Assembly: GCF_030268225.1 (NCBI RefSeq)
Contig: NZ_BSQG01000001.1
Location: 547,299-611,298 of the forward strand
Direction of reading: 5' to 3'
DNA: 64,000 bases
Source: Nocardiopsis ansamitocini
Lineage (GTDB): Bacteria > Actinomycetota > Actinomycetes > Streptosporangiales > Streptosporangiaceae
In this document: piece by piece, positions 43,713 to 52,890 of the stretch
Layout: the number at the start of each line of letters is the position of its first letter
Position numbering within the stretch: the first letter of the stretch is position 1
Made by a program: the position numbers and the translations under genes
The notes under the pieces: generated by a model
Database searches by the model: none
The model's input: the letters and a program-made list of their open reading frames with translations, nothing else
What the model was told of the DNA's origin: nothing

Positions 43713-45839
43713 ATGACCGACCCCGTTCCCGGAGGCGAGGCCCCCCGGACAGCGGCCGCCCCCACCGTCCTGGTGGCCAATCGCGGCGAGATCGCGGTGC
43801 GTGTCATCCGCACGCTGCGCCGGCTCGGAATGCGATCGGTGGCCGTCTACAGCGACGCCGATCCCGAGGCACCGCACGTACGCGCGGCCGACACCGCGGT
43901 CCGCATCGGCGGAGCCACCCTGTCCGACAGCTACCTCAACGGCGCAGCCATCGTCGACGCGGCCGTCGCCACGGGTGCGACCCTGGTCCACCCCGGCTAC
44001 GGTTTCCTCTCCGAGAACGCCGGTTTCGCCCGGTCCTGTGCAGAGGCCGGACTCGTCTTCGTCGGCCCGCCCGCCGAGGCCATCGAGGCGATGGGCGACA
44101 AGATCAGGGCCAAGGCAACCGTCGAGCAGGCGGGTGTGCCGCTCCTTCCCGGCTTCGCCGAGAAGAACGAACAGCCCATGACCGACACCGAACTCCTGGA
44201 AGCAGCGGCGGTTGTGGGCTACCCACTGCTGATCAAGCCCTCCGCGGGTGGCGGCGGGAAGGGAATGCGGCTGGTACGCGAGGAGGGCGAACTGGCCGGG
44301 GCTGCGGCCACAGCCCGACGCGAGGCGCGTGCCGCCTTCGGCGACGCCACCCTGCTGGTGGAGCGATTCGTCGAACGCCCGCGTCACATCGAGGTGCAGG
44401 TCCTGGCCGACGCACACGGCAACGTCGTCCACCTGGGCGAGCGCGAGTGCAGCCTCCAACGCCGGCATCAAAAAATCGTGGAGGAGGCGCCCTCCCCCCT
44501 TCTCTCGCCCACCCAGCGCAGCGCCATGGGTGCGGCAGCGGTGGCCGCCGCGCGGGCATGCGGCTACGTGGGAGCGGGAACGGTGGAGTTCATCGTGCGC
44601 GGGACTGCGTCGGCTGATGAACCCCCCGGCACGCTCGACTACTCCTTCCTGGAAATGAACACCCGGCTCCAGGTGGAGCACCCGGTCACCGAGGCCGTGA
44701 CCACGATCGGCGGCACACGGGGAATCGACCTCGTGGAGTTGCAACTGCGCGTCGCCCTGGGCGAGCAATTGCCGTTCGCCCAGGAGGACGTGGGTGTGAT
44801 CGGACACGCTGTGGAATGCCGCGTCTACGCCGAGGACCCCGCACGCGATTTCCTGCCCACCGGAGGGCAGGTCCTGCTCCTGGCCGAGCCCACGGGCCCC
44901 GACGTGCGCGTGGACTCCGGCCTGGACGAGGGCTCCGCGATCACCTCGGCCTACGACCCGATGCTGGCCAAGGTCGTCGTCTGGGACACCGACCGCGCGG
45001 GCGCGCTGCGCAGGGCGGGCACGGCACTGTCGGGCTACACCGTTCTGGGCTGCGGGGTGAACGTGGCGTTCCTCCGGGCCCTGCTTTCCCATCCGGAGGT
45101 GGTCGCGGGCCGCCTGAGCACCGACCTGACCGAACGCCTGCGCCCGGAGTTGACGGCCGGCACCGACCGGGTCCCCGATGCCGTGCTCGCCGCCGTCGCC
45201 CTGGACCACCAGTTGGGGCTGGAACCCACCGACGCGCTCGCCGACCGCTTCGACGTCCCCGACGGCTGGCGGGTGGGCGAACACGCCTGGACCTCCTGGC
45301 GGCTGCGCGCGCCCGGCCAGGAGGCGCAGACGGTCCGGGTCCGCCGCTCAGGCGACGGATTCGAGGTCGCCGTGGGGGATGCCGTGGCGCACCCCGCCAC
45401 AGCCCGGCGACGCGACAGCGGACGCACCCTGGTGGTGGCACACTCAGGGCGAATCGCACACTATGCGCGAGCCGTCGAAGCGGACACCGTGTGGCTGGGG
45501 CTGGACGGCGCGTCATGGCAGTTGCGACGCGAGACCCTGCTGGCTCCGATGCGCTCGGCAGCAGTCGGAATCGACGGAACCGTGCGCAGTCCGATGCCCG
45601 GGACCGTCCTGGCCGTCCCCGTCGCGCAGGGGGCGACCGTGCACGCAGGGGACGCCGTCGTCGTGGTGGAGGCCATGAAGATGGAGCACTCGGTGACCGC
45701 ACCGATTGATGGGCTCGTCACCTCCCTGAGCGTGCACCCCGGACAGTCCGTGGCCATGGACACCGTCCTGGCCGTCATCACCGCGGGGCCTTCGGAAATC
45801 CCGGAAGGCTCCTCCCCCGTCACGACCACCAAGGAGTGA
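43713..45839 (+). CDS. Acyl-CoA carboxylase alpha subunit (biotin carboxylase + BCCP)
   Basis: A 708-aa biotin-dependent subunit. Biotin carboxylase domain spans about residues 12-460: VLVANRGEIAVRVIRTLRRLG, HPGYGFLSENAGFA, LLIKPSAGGGGKGMRLV (ATP loop), and FLEMNTRLQVEHPVTEAVT. The central BT region is less conserved. The C-terminal biotinyl domain has VVVEAMKMEHSV with the biotin-accepting K656. It supplies carboxybiotin to the beta subunit. ATG at 43713 lies 55 bp after the beta gene and has AGAAGGA upstream. The next gene is an acyl-CoA dehydrogenase, which fits leucine catabolism. Confidence 0.93.
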   Translation: MTDPVPGGEAPRTAAAPTVLVANRGEIAVRVIRTLRRLGMRSVAVYSDADPEAPHVRAADTAVRIGGATLSDSYLNGAAIVDAAVATGATLVHPGYGFLSENAGFARSCAEAGLVFVGPPAEAIEAMGDKIRAKATVEQAGVPLLPGFAEKNEQPMTDTELLEAAAVVGYPLLIKPSAGGGGKGMRLVREEGELAGAAATARREARAAFGDATLLVERFVERPRHIEVQVLADAHGNVVHLGERECSLQRRHQKIVEEAPSPLLSPTQRSAMGAAAVAAARACGYVGAGTVEFIVRGTASADEPPGTLDYSFLEMNTRLQVEHPVTEAVTTIGGTRGIDLVELQLRVALGEQLPFAQEDVGVIGHAVECRVYAEDPARDFLPTGGQVLLLAEPTGPDVRVDSGLDEGSAITSAYDPMLAKVVVWDTDRAGALRRAGTALSGYTVLGCGVNVAFLRALLSHPEVVAGRLSTDLTERLRPELTAGTDRVPDAVLAAVALDHQLGLEPTDALADRFDVPDGWRVGEHAWTSWRLRAPGQEAQTVRVRRSGDGFEVAVGDAVAHPATARRRDSGRTLVVAHSGRIAHYARAVEADTVWLGLDGASWQLRRETLLAPMRSAAVGIDGTVRSPMPGTVLAVPVAQGATVHAGDAVVVVEAMKMEHSVTAPIDGLVTSLSVHPGQSVAMDTVLAVITAGPSEIPEGSSPVTTTKE

Positions 45840-45844
45840 ATCGC

Positions 45845-46999
45845 GTGTCGCATCGCCTGGACCCCGACTACGAAGACCTGCGCCGCAGCGTCGAGGAATT
45901 CGCCCGCGACACGGTGGCCCCGGTCATCGGCGACTACTACGAACGGGGCGAATTCCCCTACGACATCGTGGCCAAGATGGGGAAGATGGGTCTGTTCGGG
46001 CTTCCCTTCCCCGAAGAGTCGGGCGGAATGGGCGGCGACTACTTCGCGCTGTGTCTGGCGTTGGAGGAGCTGGCCAGGGTGGACTCCTCGGTGGCGATCA
46101 CCCTTGAGGCGGGAGTGTCGCTCGGGGCGATGCCCATCCACCGGTTCGGCAGCGACGAACAGAAGAAGAACTGGCTGCCCCGCCTGTGTGCGGGGACCTC
46201 GTTGGGCGCGTTCGGGCTCACCGAACCCGGCGCGGGCTCCGACGCGGGCGGTACCCGCACCACCGCACGGTTGGAGGGCGACGAGTGGGTCATCAACGGC
46301 ACCAAGTCCTTCATCACCAATTCCGGGACCGACATCACGGCACTGGTGACCGTGACCGCGGTAACGGGGCAGCGCCCCGACGGTCGCCCGGAGATCTCAG
46401 CGATCCTGGTGCCCTCGGGAACACCCGGGTTCTCCATCGGACAGAAGTACTCCAAGGTCGGATGGCGCGCCTCCGACACCAACGAACTGGTCTTCGAGGA
46501 CTGCCGGGTCCCCAAGGCGAACCTGGTGGGCGAACAGGGTCGTGGCTACGCCCAGTTCCTGCGCATCTTGGACGAGGGCCGCATCGCCATCGCCGCGTTG
46601 TCGGTGGGGCTGGCCCAGGGGTGCGTGGACGAGAGCCTGCGCTACGCGAACGAGCGGGAGGCATTCGGGAGGCACATCGGCGGCTATCAGGCCATCCAGT
46701 TCAAGATCGCCGACATGGAGGCCCGCGCGTACACCGCACGTCTGGCCTATTACGACGCGGCCGCGCGGATGCTGGCGGGGGAACCGTTCAAGAGGCAGGC
46801 GGCGATCGCCAAGCTGGTGTCCTCCAACGCCGCCATGGACAACGCCCGCGACGCCACCCAGATCTTCGGCGGCTACGGGTTCATGAACGAGTACCCGGTG
46901 GGACGCTTCTACCGCGATGCCAAGATCTTGGAGATCGGCGAGGGCACCAGCGAGGTACAGCGGATGCTCATCGCGCGCGAATTGGGTCTCCCGGCCTGA
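45845..46999 (+). CDS. Acyl-CoA dehydrogenase (probable isovaleryl-CoA-type)
   Basis: A 384-aa FAD-dependent acyl-CoA dehydrogenase. FGLTEPGAGSDAGGTRTTA and WVINGTKSFITNSGTD are the FAD/substrate signatures. GRGYAQFLRILDEGRIAIAALSVGLAQG is in the C-terminal helical domain, and DATQIFGGYGFMNEYPVGRFYRDAKILEIGEGTSEVQRMLIAREL closes it, with the Glu catalytic base candidate in YRDAKILEIGEG. GTG at 45845 has AAGGAG 8 nt upstream and is preferred to the GTG at 45836. With the carboxylase pair it gives isovaleryl-CoA to methylcrotonyl-CoA to methylglutaconyl-CoA. The hydratase and HMG-CoA lyase are not in the window. Confidence 0.93.
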   Translation: MSHRLDPDYEDLRRSVEEFARDTVAPVIGDYYERGEFPYDIVAKMGKMGLFGLPFPEESGGMGGDYFALCLALEELARVDSSVAITLEAGVSLGAMPIHRFGSDEQKKNWLPRLCAGTSLGAFGLTEPGAGSDAGGTRTTARLEGDEWVINGTKSFITNSGTDITALVTVTAVTGQRPDGRPEISAILVPSGTPGFSIGQKYSKVGWRASDTNELVFEDCRVPKANLVGEQGRGYAQFLRILDEGRIAIAALSVGLAQGCVDESLRYANEREAFGRHIGGYQAIQFKIADMEARAYTARLAYYDAAARMLAGEPFKRQAAIAKLVSSNAAMDNARDATQIFGGYGFMNEYPVGRFYRDAKILEIGEGTSEVQRMLIARELGLPA

Positions 47000-47005
47000 T
47001 TCCCT

Positions 47006-47046
47006 GCGCGGGCGGCTCGTTCTTCGGGCGAGCGGCCCGCCCGCGC
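47006..47046. terminator. Bidirectional terminator hairpin
   Basis: GCGCGGGCG (47006-47014) pairs with CGCCCGCGC (47038-47046), and an inner GCTCG/CGAGC adds to the stem. It lies between the convergent acyl-CoA dehydrogenase and methyltransferase genes. Confidence 0.7.
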
Positions 47047-47078
47047 CCGTACTCCGTCGGGGCGGGCCGCTCAATGGG

Positions 47079-47870
47079 CTAGCGACGGCGGCAGATCATG
47101 AGTTCGGTGGTGGGGCTTTCGCTCCTGGAGCGCGTCAGACGGCGCTCCAGGGGATAGAGCGCGGCTCCGGCGAGCCACCCGGTCGGTTCCGTGACGGTGG
47201 CCGCGCGTAGCGTTCCTCCCCACAGCTTGCGCCAGAGAGGGCCGGCGTCGACCTGGGCGTTCATCAGCACCAGCATCGGCGTTCGACGCACGACGTCGAA
47301 TCCGGATCGTTCGAGCAGCGCGGTGATCCAGTCGAGCCTGCGGTTGACCTGGTTGGCACCGCGTTGGACGGAACCGTGCAGGAAGTTCTCGGACATGACG
47401 AAGTATCCCCCGGGCCGCACGATGCGGGCGATGGACTCGATGGCGGCGACGTAGCGGGCATCATCGGTGACGTGGAAGAGCACATCCATGCACGAGACGG
47501 CGTCGAAGGTCTTCTCGCCCAGTGTGTCCCCCGGCTCGGCGATGTCCAGGCGGTGGAAGCCGACACCGGGATAGCGATCGCGCAGGCGATGTACGGCGGC
47601 CTCGGTGAGGTCGGAACCGGTGACGGCGCCGGCGCCCAGTGCCTGCCACCCTCGCACGTAGAACCCCGTCCCCGAACCCACGTCGAGAATCTGCGCCGTG
47701 GGCCAGTCGAGGTCGAGTGCCGCCGCCTCGCGCAGGAACACCTCGCGGCGCACCCGGTACATCCAGGTGTTGAACGACCGGCCAAGCGCGCGGTAGCCGA
47801 CGCCGGTCTGCGTCCAGTCCGCTTCCAGGCGTTGTTCCCAGAAGTCCCTGCGTTCGTCATGGAGCGTCAT
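47079..47870 (-). CDS. Class I SAM-dependent methyltransferase
   Basis: A 263-aa soluble methyltransferase. An N-terminal helical cap (DERRDFWEQRLEADWTQTGVGYRALGRSFNTWMYRVRREVF) is followed by SAM motif I QILDVGSGTGFYVRGW near residue 65. GSDLTEAAVHRL is motif II-like, and FDAVSCMDVLFHVTDDARY is the post-motif Asp/His region, with RPGGYFVMSENF after it. This layout resembles MTases acting on small lipids or sugars; the acceptor is unknown. ATG at 47870 starts the recognisable family N-terminus; the frame opens at 47951 within the terminator. Confidence 0.82.
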   Translation of the reverse strand: MTLHDERRDFWEQRLEADWTQTGVGYRALGRSFNTWMYRVRREVFLREAAALDLDWPTAQILDVGSGTGFYVRGWQALGAGAVTGSDLTEAAVHRLRDRYPGVGFHRLDIAEPGDTLGEKTFDAVSCMDVLFHVTDDARYVAAIESIARIVRPGGYFVMSENFLHGSVQRGANQVNRRLDWITALLERSGFDVVRRTPMLVLMNAQVDAGPLWRKLWGGTLRAATVTEPTGWLAGAALYPLERRLTRSRSESPTTELMICRRR

Positions 47871-47939
47871 TGGGACATGGTCACCCGCGGGACCCGCCTT
47901 CGTCCAGTGCAACCTGCCGACAGCATCGGAACCGACAAC

Positions 47940-47977
47940 GCCAGGGGGCACCGCGCATCAGCACGGTGCCCCCTGGC
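47940..47977 (-). terminator. 14-bp perfect hairpin ending the cvn operon
   Basis: GCCAGGGGGCACCG (47940-47953) and CGGTGCCCCCTGGC (47964-47977) are exact complements around a 10-nt loop, 21 bp beyond the cvnD stop on the minus strand. Confidence 0.8.
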
Positions 47978-47998
47978 ACTGGTGTGGCCCCGGTCCGG

Positions 47999-48643
47999 CT
48001 AACGCCAGGAAGTCTGGCTGCCGGTGGAGGTCGTCTGCCCCGCGGTGGAGGCGTCACCCACGGTGATGGCGTGCTCGACCAGACGGATCAGCGTGGACTT
48101 CGTAGAGGTCCGGTCGCGCGCGTCGCACTGCACGATCGGGATGTCCTCGCTGAGGGTCAGGGCGTCACGCACTTCGTTGGCGGCGTGCGGGTAGTAGGCG
48201 TCAAAACCATTGATTGCCACGATGAAAGGCAGCCGCGCCTCCTCGAAGTAATCGATCGCCGGGAAGCAATCGGCGAGGCGGCGGGTGTCCACGAGGACGA
48301 CGGCACCGATGGCACCCTTGACCAGGTCGTCCCACATGAACCAGAAACGGTGCTGGCCCGGGGTACCGAACAGGTACAGGATGAGGTCGGAGTCAAGGGA
48401 AACGCGGCCGAAGTCCATGGCAACCGTGGTGGTCTGCTTGTCCGGCGTCTTGGCGAGGTCGTCCACGCCGACGCTGGCACTGGTCATGACGGCTTCGGTA
48501 GTCAGCGGCACGATCTCGGAGACCGATCCCACAAACGTCGTCTTTCCGACGCCGAAGCCCCCGGCGACGACGATCTTGACCGACGTCATCGCGTTCGCCA
48601 CAGCACCGCCTTCGTCGGCCGCGCTAGAGCTTGCGAAGTCCAC
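47999..48643 (-). CDS. cvnD: Conservon small GTPase-like ATP/GTP-binding protein CvnD
   Basis: A 214-aa Ras-like GTP-binding protein of actinobacterial conservons. It starts MDFASSSAAD, has P-loop GGFGVGKTT at residues 28-36 and switch-II-like LYLFGTPGQHRFWFMWDDLVKGA, and ends with a Ser/Thr-rich tail. The NKxD motif appears replaced by INGFD, typical for these proteins. CvnA-D are thought to form a membrane-associated complex resembling eukaryotic GPCR signalling. GTG at 48643 overlaps cvnC by 20 bp and fits known CvnD N-termini. Confidence 0.92.
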   Translation of the reverse strand: MDFASSSAADEGGAVANAMTSVKIVVAGGFGVGKTTFVGSVSEIVPLTTEAVMTSASVGVDDLAKTPDKQTTTVAMDFGRVSLDSDLILYLFGTPGQHRFWFMWDDLVKGAIGAVVLVDTRRLADCFPAIDYFEEARLPFIVAINGFDAYYPHAANEVRDALTLSEDIPIVQCDARDRTSTKSTLIRLVEHAITVGDASTAGQTTSTGSQTSWR

Positions 48644-49136
48644 TGAGCACCCTTTCAAGCAGGTTGGCGTTGGGCCGGTTGTCGGTGTTGAGCGACGATC
48701 TGATTTGAACGAGGCCCTGCTCCGACATGTCCGCAACGAGTACCCGCGCGACTCCGAGCGGGATACGGCACAGAGCGGAGATCTCCGCTACGGACCGCCA
48801 TTCCCGGCACAGATCGCTGATTGCCTGACACTCGGGAGTCAGGGTTCCGAATTCGTTGCGCGCCGTAGCGGTCGTGGAGATCAGTGCCTCAAGCGGCAAC
48901 TGAGTCCGCGGCTTGGTCCGGCCCCGTGTAACAGCGTACGGGCGCACCAGCGAACTGGGAGCGCTATTAGCCGACGCGTTATTGGTAGGTGACCATTGCT
49001 GTTGGTCGGTTGATTGCTGGCCTTGGCGTGGAGCATCGGCTCCGAGCGAACCGTCCGCCAGCGCCCTGGGGGCGCCGGCGGGCTGCTGCCCGAACCACGA
49101 GGGACTCCCGGCATCTCTACCGTGAGGTGGTGCCAC
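48624..49136 (-). CDS. cvnC: Conservon DUF742 protein CvnC
   Basis: A 170-aa DUF742 protein. The N-terminal 60 residues are Gln/Asn/Ser/Pro-rich and disordered. The conserved part starts LVRPYAVTRGRTKPRTQLPLEALIST and has a winged-helix-like C-terminus (WRSVAEISALCRIPLGVARVLVADMSEQGLVQI). AGGAGG is 5 nt from the GTG at 49136 but only 2 nt from the GTG at 49139, so the second GTG is favoured. It lies between cvnB and cvnD. Confidence 0.9.
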   Translation of the reverse strand: MAPPHGRDAGSPSWFGQQPAGAPRALADGSLGADAPRQGQQSTDQQQWSPTNNASANSAPSSLVRPYAVTRGRTKPRTQLPLEALISTTATARNEFGTLTPECQAISDLCREWRSVAEISALCRIPLGVARVLVADMSEQGLVQIRSSLNTDNRPNANLLERVLSGLRKL

Positions 49137-49159
49137 CACTTCCTCCTGTCGGTGGTGGA

Positions 49160-49561
49160 TCAGTGGATACCCGAGGTACGCGCAGCCGGTGTCAGGGCAC
49201 GGCCGGCACGCTCGACGAGCAGTGTCATCTCATAACCGACCAAGCCCAAATCACATTCGGCGGAGGCGAGCACCGCGAGGCACGATCCATCGCTGATGGC
49301 CATGATAAGGAGCAGCCCTCGCTCCATCTCAACCACGGTCTGGGCTACTGCTCCGCCCTCGAACACGCGAGCCGCACCCTGGGTGAGGCTGGACAGACCA
49401 GAGGCGATGGCCGCCAGCTGGTCTGCGCGGTCGGTGGGGAACCCCGCCGAAGCGGCCAGCGGCAAGCCGTCCGAGGACACCACGATCGCGTGCGCGACAT
49501 CCGGCACACGATTGGCGAAATCAGTGATCAGCCAGTTGAGTTCTTTCACCGGTTGATTCAT
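49160..49561 (-). CDS. cvnB: Conservon roadblock/LC7 protein CvnB
   Basis: A 133-aa roadblock/LC7 (MglB-like) protein: LNWLITDFANRVPDVAHAIVVSSDGLPLAAS and DQLAAIASGLSSLTQGAARVFEGG, with CLAVLASAECDLGLVGYEMTLLVERAG. Roadblock proteins act as GTPase-activating partners; here the partner is CvnD. ATG at 49561 follows AGGAGAG. It is separated from cvnA by 215 bp that contain a strong hairpin. Confidence 0.93.
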   Translation of the reverse strand: MNQPVKELNWLITDFANRVPDVAHAIVVSSDGLPLAASAGFPTDRADQLAAIASGLSSLTQGAARVFEGGAVAQTVVEMERGLLLIMAISDGSCLAVLASAECDLGLVGYEMTLLVERAGRALTPAARTSGIH

Positions 49562-49728
49562 CTGCTCTCCTGTCGGTCCCAGCGTCCTTGTCGGTCGGTC
49601 ATGGCGACCGCCGACGGCCAGGAGGTCGTCATTAGCGACTTTATTGCGTCTTCATGTCCAAGAAGTGCGGATGATGCTATTTCATTCCTCATCCGTGATC
49701 TACCCCTGCCCGTGAGCTGGGGCTGCGC

Positions 49729-49750
49729 GCCGGGCCCTCGCGGGCCCGGC
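49729..49750 (-). terminator. Hairpin with TCGC tetraloop between cvnA and cvnB
   Basis: GCCGGGCCC (49729-49737) and GGGCCCGGC (49742-49750) are perfect complements. It lies 26 bp after the cvnA stop, inside the conservon. Possible partial terminator or mRNA-processing signal that uncouples cvnA from cvnBCD. Confidence 0.55.
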
Positions 49751-49776
49751 CGTTAGTACCTCTGAGGCTGAGCAAC

Positions 49777-52700
49777 TCACCTCTCCTTGGACGGCTGGTC
49801 GCCGAGGGCGTCCCGGCCCTGGCGTACGCCTTGCTGGAAGTTGGAGAACCGGCTGCGGACCTTGTCGGCGGACCGAGAAGTGATCTGCTTGAAGTTCTCC
49901 GGGGCCGGCGCGGTGCCGGGGACCAGGTTCGCCTTCGGGACACGCTTGGGCAGCCCGGAGGTGGTGAGACCGCCGGCGACCGGCTCGCTGGCCGTGCGCG
50001 CGGCCGTCTTCCAACTGGAGTCGGCGTCGGAGCGCCACTCGTCCTCCGGGCGGGGGGCGGGGGCCGGTTCCGGCGCCGGCGCCGAGCCGAAGGCCGCGAA
50101 ACCGTCATCGGTGTCGTTGACGGCGCTGATGGGTCCGGTCTCCGCAACGGTGACCGCGGGGTTCACGGTGCGGCGACGGAACCAGTTGGACTCTATTGAG
50201 TCGAAAATGGGCAGCGGCTCGCCGCCGTCGATCGAGTTCTCCGGGGACGGCGGGACAACGGTCCCGTTGTTGTTGCTCCCCGATCCATAACGCTTGGAGA
50301 GGTAGGCGGTGGAGCCGTAGCCCTCCCGGATCTGGGGCTCTCCCGGGCGAATGCCGCCGTTCCCGTGGGACGACCCGGAGTAGGGCTGGGTCGCCGGCTC
50401 CTGCCAGGCCCTCGTCTCCTCGACCGGACGGGTGTCCTTGACCGGCTGGGGAGGCTCCGGGGAACGAGGCTCGACCGAGTATCCGTACACGGGCTCGGCG
50501 GACTCTGCCGGAGAATGCGGGGCTGCGTCCGGGTAGTACGGCTCGGGCTCCTTGACAGGAGCCGGCTCGGCGGGCTTGGCCCATCCGGTGTCGGCCCACA
50601 GGTCCTGACCGCTGGGCGGGTGCTCGGCGGTCTGCCCGCTGCCCTGGGTGGACCGCGGGGCGGCGGATTCGGGGCGCTTGGGCAGCGAGGCCGGCTCGTC
50701 GCGCTCCCAGACCGAACGCTCCGAGGAGCTCCGGGTCTTCCAGACGTCGTCGGCGGGGTCGGCCGGGGCCGGACTGGACGCAAAGGCCGCGGTGGCCTCG
50801 GCATAGGTGTCGGGAACCGGTCCGCGCGGCGCAGCGAGCGCGGGCGGGGTGGAGTCCACCGGCGTGATGAGGAGGTCGGCGGGGAACACCACGAGAGCGG
50901 TGATTCCGCCATTGTGCGCGGCACGCAGACGCACCTGGATACCGTGACGGGCAGCCAGGCGGCTGACCACGAACAGACCCATTCGGCGCGAGATCGCGAC
51001 GTCGATGACGGGCGGCTCGGCCAGACGGGTGTTGGTGGCGTCGATCTCCTCGGGCGCCATCCCGATTCCGGAGTCGGTGACCTCGACCATGACCTCTCCG
51101 CCGTCCAGGGCCCGGGCGTTGACCGAGACCTGGGTGTCGTGGGAGGAGAACGCGGTGGCGTTCTCCACCAACTCGGCGACCAGGTGGATGACGTCGTTGA
51201 CGGGGCGGCCCAACACCGAGATGTGCGAAGGCGCCCGGACGTTCACCCGCTCGTACTGCTCGACCTCGGAGATCGCACCGCGCAGGACGTCCACCAGCGG
51301 AACCGGCTGGGCCCACTTGCGGGTGTTGTCCTGACCGGAGAGGACCAGGAGGTTCTCGTTGTTGCGGCGCATACGGGTCGCGAGGTGGTCGAGCTGGAAG
51401 AGGTCACCCAGACGGTCGGAGTCCTGCTCGCTCTGCTCAAGGCCGTCGATGAGGCGCAACTGCCGTTCCACCAGGGTCTGGCTTCGACGGGAGAGGTTGA
51501 CGAACATCGAGTTGACGTTGCTTCGCAGCGCGGCTTCGTCGGAGGCCAGTCGCAGCGCCACCCGGTGGACCTCGTCGAAGGAACGGGCGACCTCGCCGAT
51601 CTCGTCGCCGGAGGCGACATCGATGGGCGTGACCCGGACTTCACCGGCACCGGAGTTGGTCTCGCGCATCCGGCTGATGGCCTCGGGCAGGTCCTTGGCC
51701 GCGATGCCCATCGCACCGTCGCGCAGAGCGCGCAGCGGGCGCACCATGGAACGGGCCACCAGCATGGTGACGATGAAGACCGCGATGATGATGCCCAGAA
51801 CCATCAGCGAGTCGAGGACCGTACGGCTGAGCGCAGCGCCCTTGAGAGAGCTGGCCTCCGCCTTGACGGAGTCGGCCATCTCGGTCTCGACGATCTGCAT
51901 GCGCTCCAGGGTGACGTCGGCCACCTTGGCGTAGTCCTCGGGGCCGTCGCCCTGGGAGATCCCGGTGAGCTCCTCGTTCTCGCCCACACGCATCATGACG
52001 CGCAGTCGCATGGTGCCCATGCGGCTGACTTCGAGGCCGGTGAAGTTCTCGTCATAGAACGCGCGCTGTTCGGGGGTGACGGTGGCGGCGAAGTTGGAGA
52101 GCTCGTTCTCGTAGCGGGCCCGGGTGTTCTCGATCGCCTCCTGGCTGCCCCCGGACATCGATCCGCGCATCAAGGAGTGCAACATCAACGCGGACTCGTA
52201 GGAGAGGAAGTCGCGCGCCTTGCCCAGCGAGGTCATCGCGCGCACGCTCTCGCGCAGTGCGGTGTCGTCGGTCTCGTTGGCGATCGTCTCGTTGAAGGAG
52301 CTGAGCGAGCTGACGATCTGGCGGTACTTGGTCACCGCGGGGAGCATGGTGACGCGGGTGCCGGTGACCTCCGAGCGCAGCGCGTCGAGTCCGTCGAGGT
52401 TGTTCAGCATCGCCTCAAGACGGCTGCGGGCGAGCTCGCTGCCCGGATCACCCAGCTCGTTGGTGCCGTTCTTCAGGGTGTTTACTGCCTGGTTCACCAC
52501 CTGCTGCTGTTCTTCCAGCGCGGCCAACCGAGTGGCGTCGCGCTGCTGAGGATTGGGATTGTCGGCAATGTAGGCCGCGGTGAGCAGGCGTTCGGTGCCC
52601 AGCTCGTTGGCCAACGTCACGACGTCCGCTCCGAGGTCGGCCATGCTCTCGATCCGCTCATGGGTGAGCGTGACGAGCACGTTCTCGGAGATGCGCAGAC

Positions 52701-52890
52701 CGCCCAGAAGCAGGGCTGCGGCGGTGGGAATGACGATGAGCGCAACCAGCCGGGAACGGACACGCCAGTTCCGGGGGGCCCACCATCGGGCGGAACGCCT
52801 GGACGAGGCACCGCCCCCGGCCTCTTCGGCCTGGTCAAGCAGCTGATCGTCGTTGGCGTCAGCGCCATTGTTCGTCGCTCGTGTCGGCAC
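49777..52890 (-). CDS. cvnA: Conservon sensor histidine-kinase-like protein CvnA
   Basis: A 1037-aa membrane sensor. Cytoplasmic start, then a helix near residues 44-66 (LVALIVIPTAAALLLGG) and an extracellular nitrate/nitrite-sensing-type helical domain (about 70-360: ELGTERLLTAAYIADN). A second helix (LDSLMVLGIIIAVFIVTML) and a HAMP-type segment follow. The dimerisation/phosphoacceptor region (VNLSRRSQTLVERQL) lacks a classic H-box, and an HATPase domain follows (ELVENATAFSSHDTQV, VTDSGIGM, GLFVVSRLAARHG). The last 380 residues are Pro/Ser/Glu-rich and disordered. GTG at 52890 is chosen over TTG 52902, but both have imperfect ribosome sites. Confidence 0.9.
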   Translation of the reverse strand: MPTRATNNGADANDDQLLDQAEEAGGGASSRRSARWWAPRNWRVRSRLVALIVIPTAAALLLGGLRISENVLVTLTHERIESMADLGADVVTLANELGTERLLTAAYIADNPNPQQRDATRLAALEEQQQVVNQAVNTLKNGTNELGDPGSELARSRLEAMLNNLDGLDALRSEVTGTRVTMLPAVTKYRQIVSSLSSFNETIANETDDTALRESVRAMTSLGKARDFLSYESALMLHSLMRGSMSGGSQEAIENTRARYENELSNFAATVTPEQRAFYDENFTGLEVSRMGTMRLRVMMRVGENEELTGISQGDGPEDYAKVADVTLERMQIVETEMADSVKAEASSLKGAALSRTVLDSLMVLGIIIAVFIVTMLVARSMVRPLRALRDGAMGIAAKDLPEAISRMRETNSGAGEVRVTPIDVASGDEIGEVARSFDEVHRVALRLASDEAALRSNVNSMFVNLSRRSQTLVERQLRLIDGLEQSEQDSDRLGDLFQLDHLATRMRRNNENLLVLSGQDNTRKWAQPVPLVDVLRGAISEVEQYERVNVRAPSHISVLGRPVNDVIHLVAELVENATAFSSHDTQVSVNARALDGGEVMVEVTDSGIGMAPEEIDATNTRLAEPPVIDVAISRRMGLFVVSRLAARHGIQVRLRAAHNGGITALVVFPADLLITPVDSTPPALAAPRGPVPDTYAEATAAFASSPAPADPADDVWKTRSSSERSVWERDEPASLPKRPESAAPRSTQGSGQTAEHPPSGQDLWADTGWAKPAEPAPVKEPEPYYPDAAPHSPAESAEPVYGYSVEPRSPEPPQPVKDTRPVEETRAWQEPATQPYSGSSHGNGGIRPGEPQIREGYGSTAYLSKRYGSGSNNNGTVVPPSPENSIDGGEPLPIFDSIESNWFRRRTVNPAVTVAETGPISAVNDTDDGFAAFGSAPAPEPAPAPRPEDEWRSDADSSWKTAARTASEPVAGGLTTSGLPKRVPKANLVPGTAPAPENFKQITSRSADKVRSRFSNFQQGVRQGRDALGDQPSKER

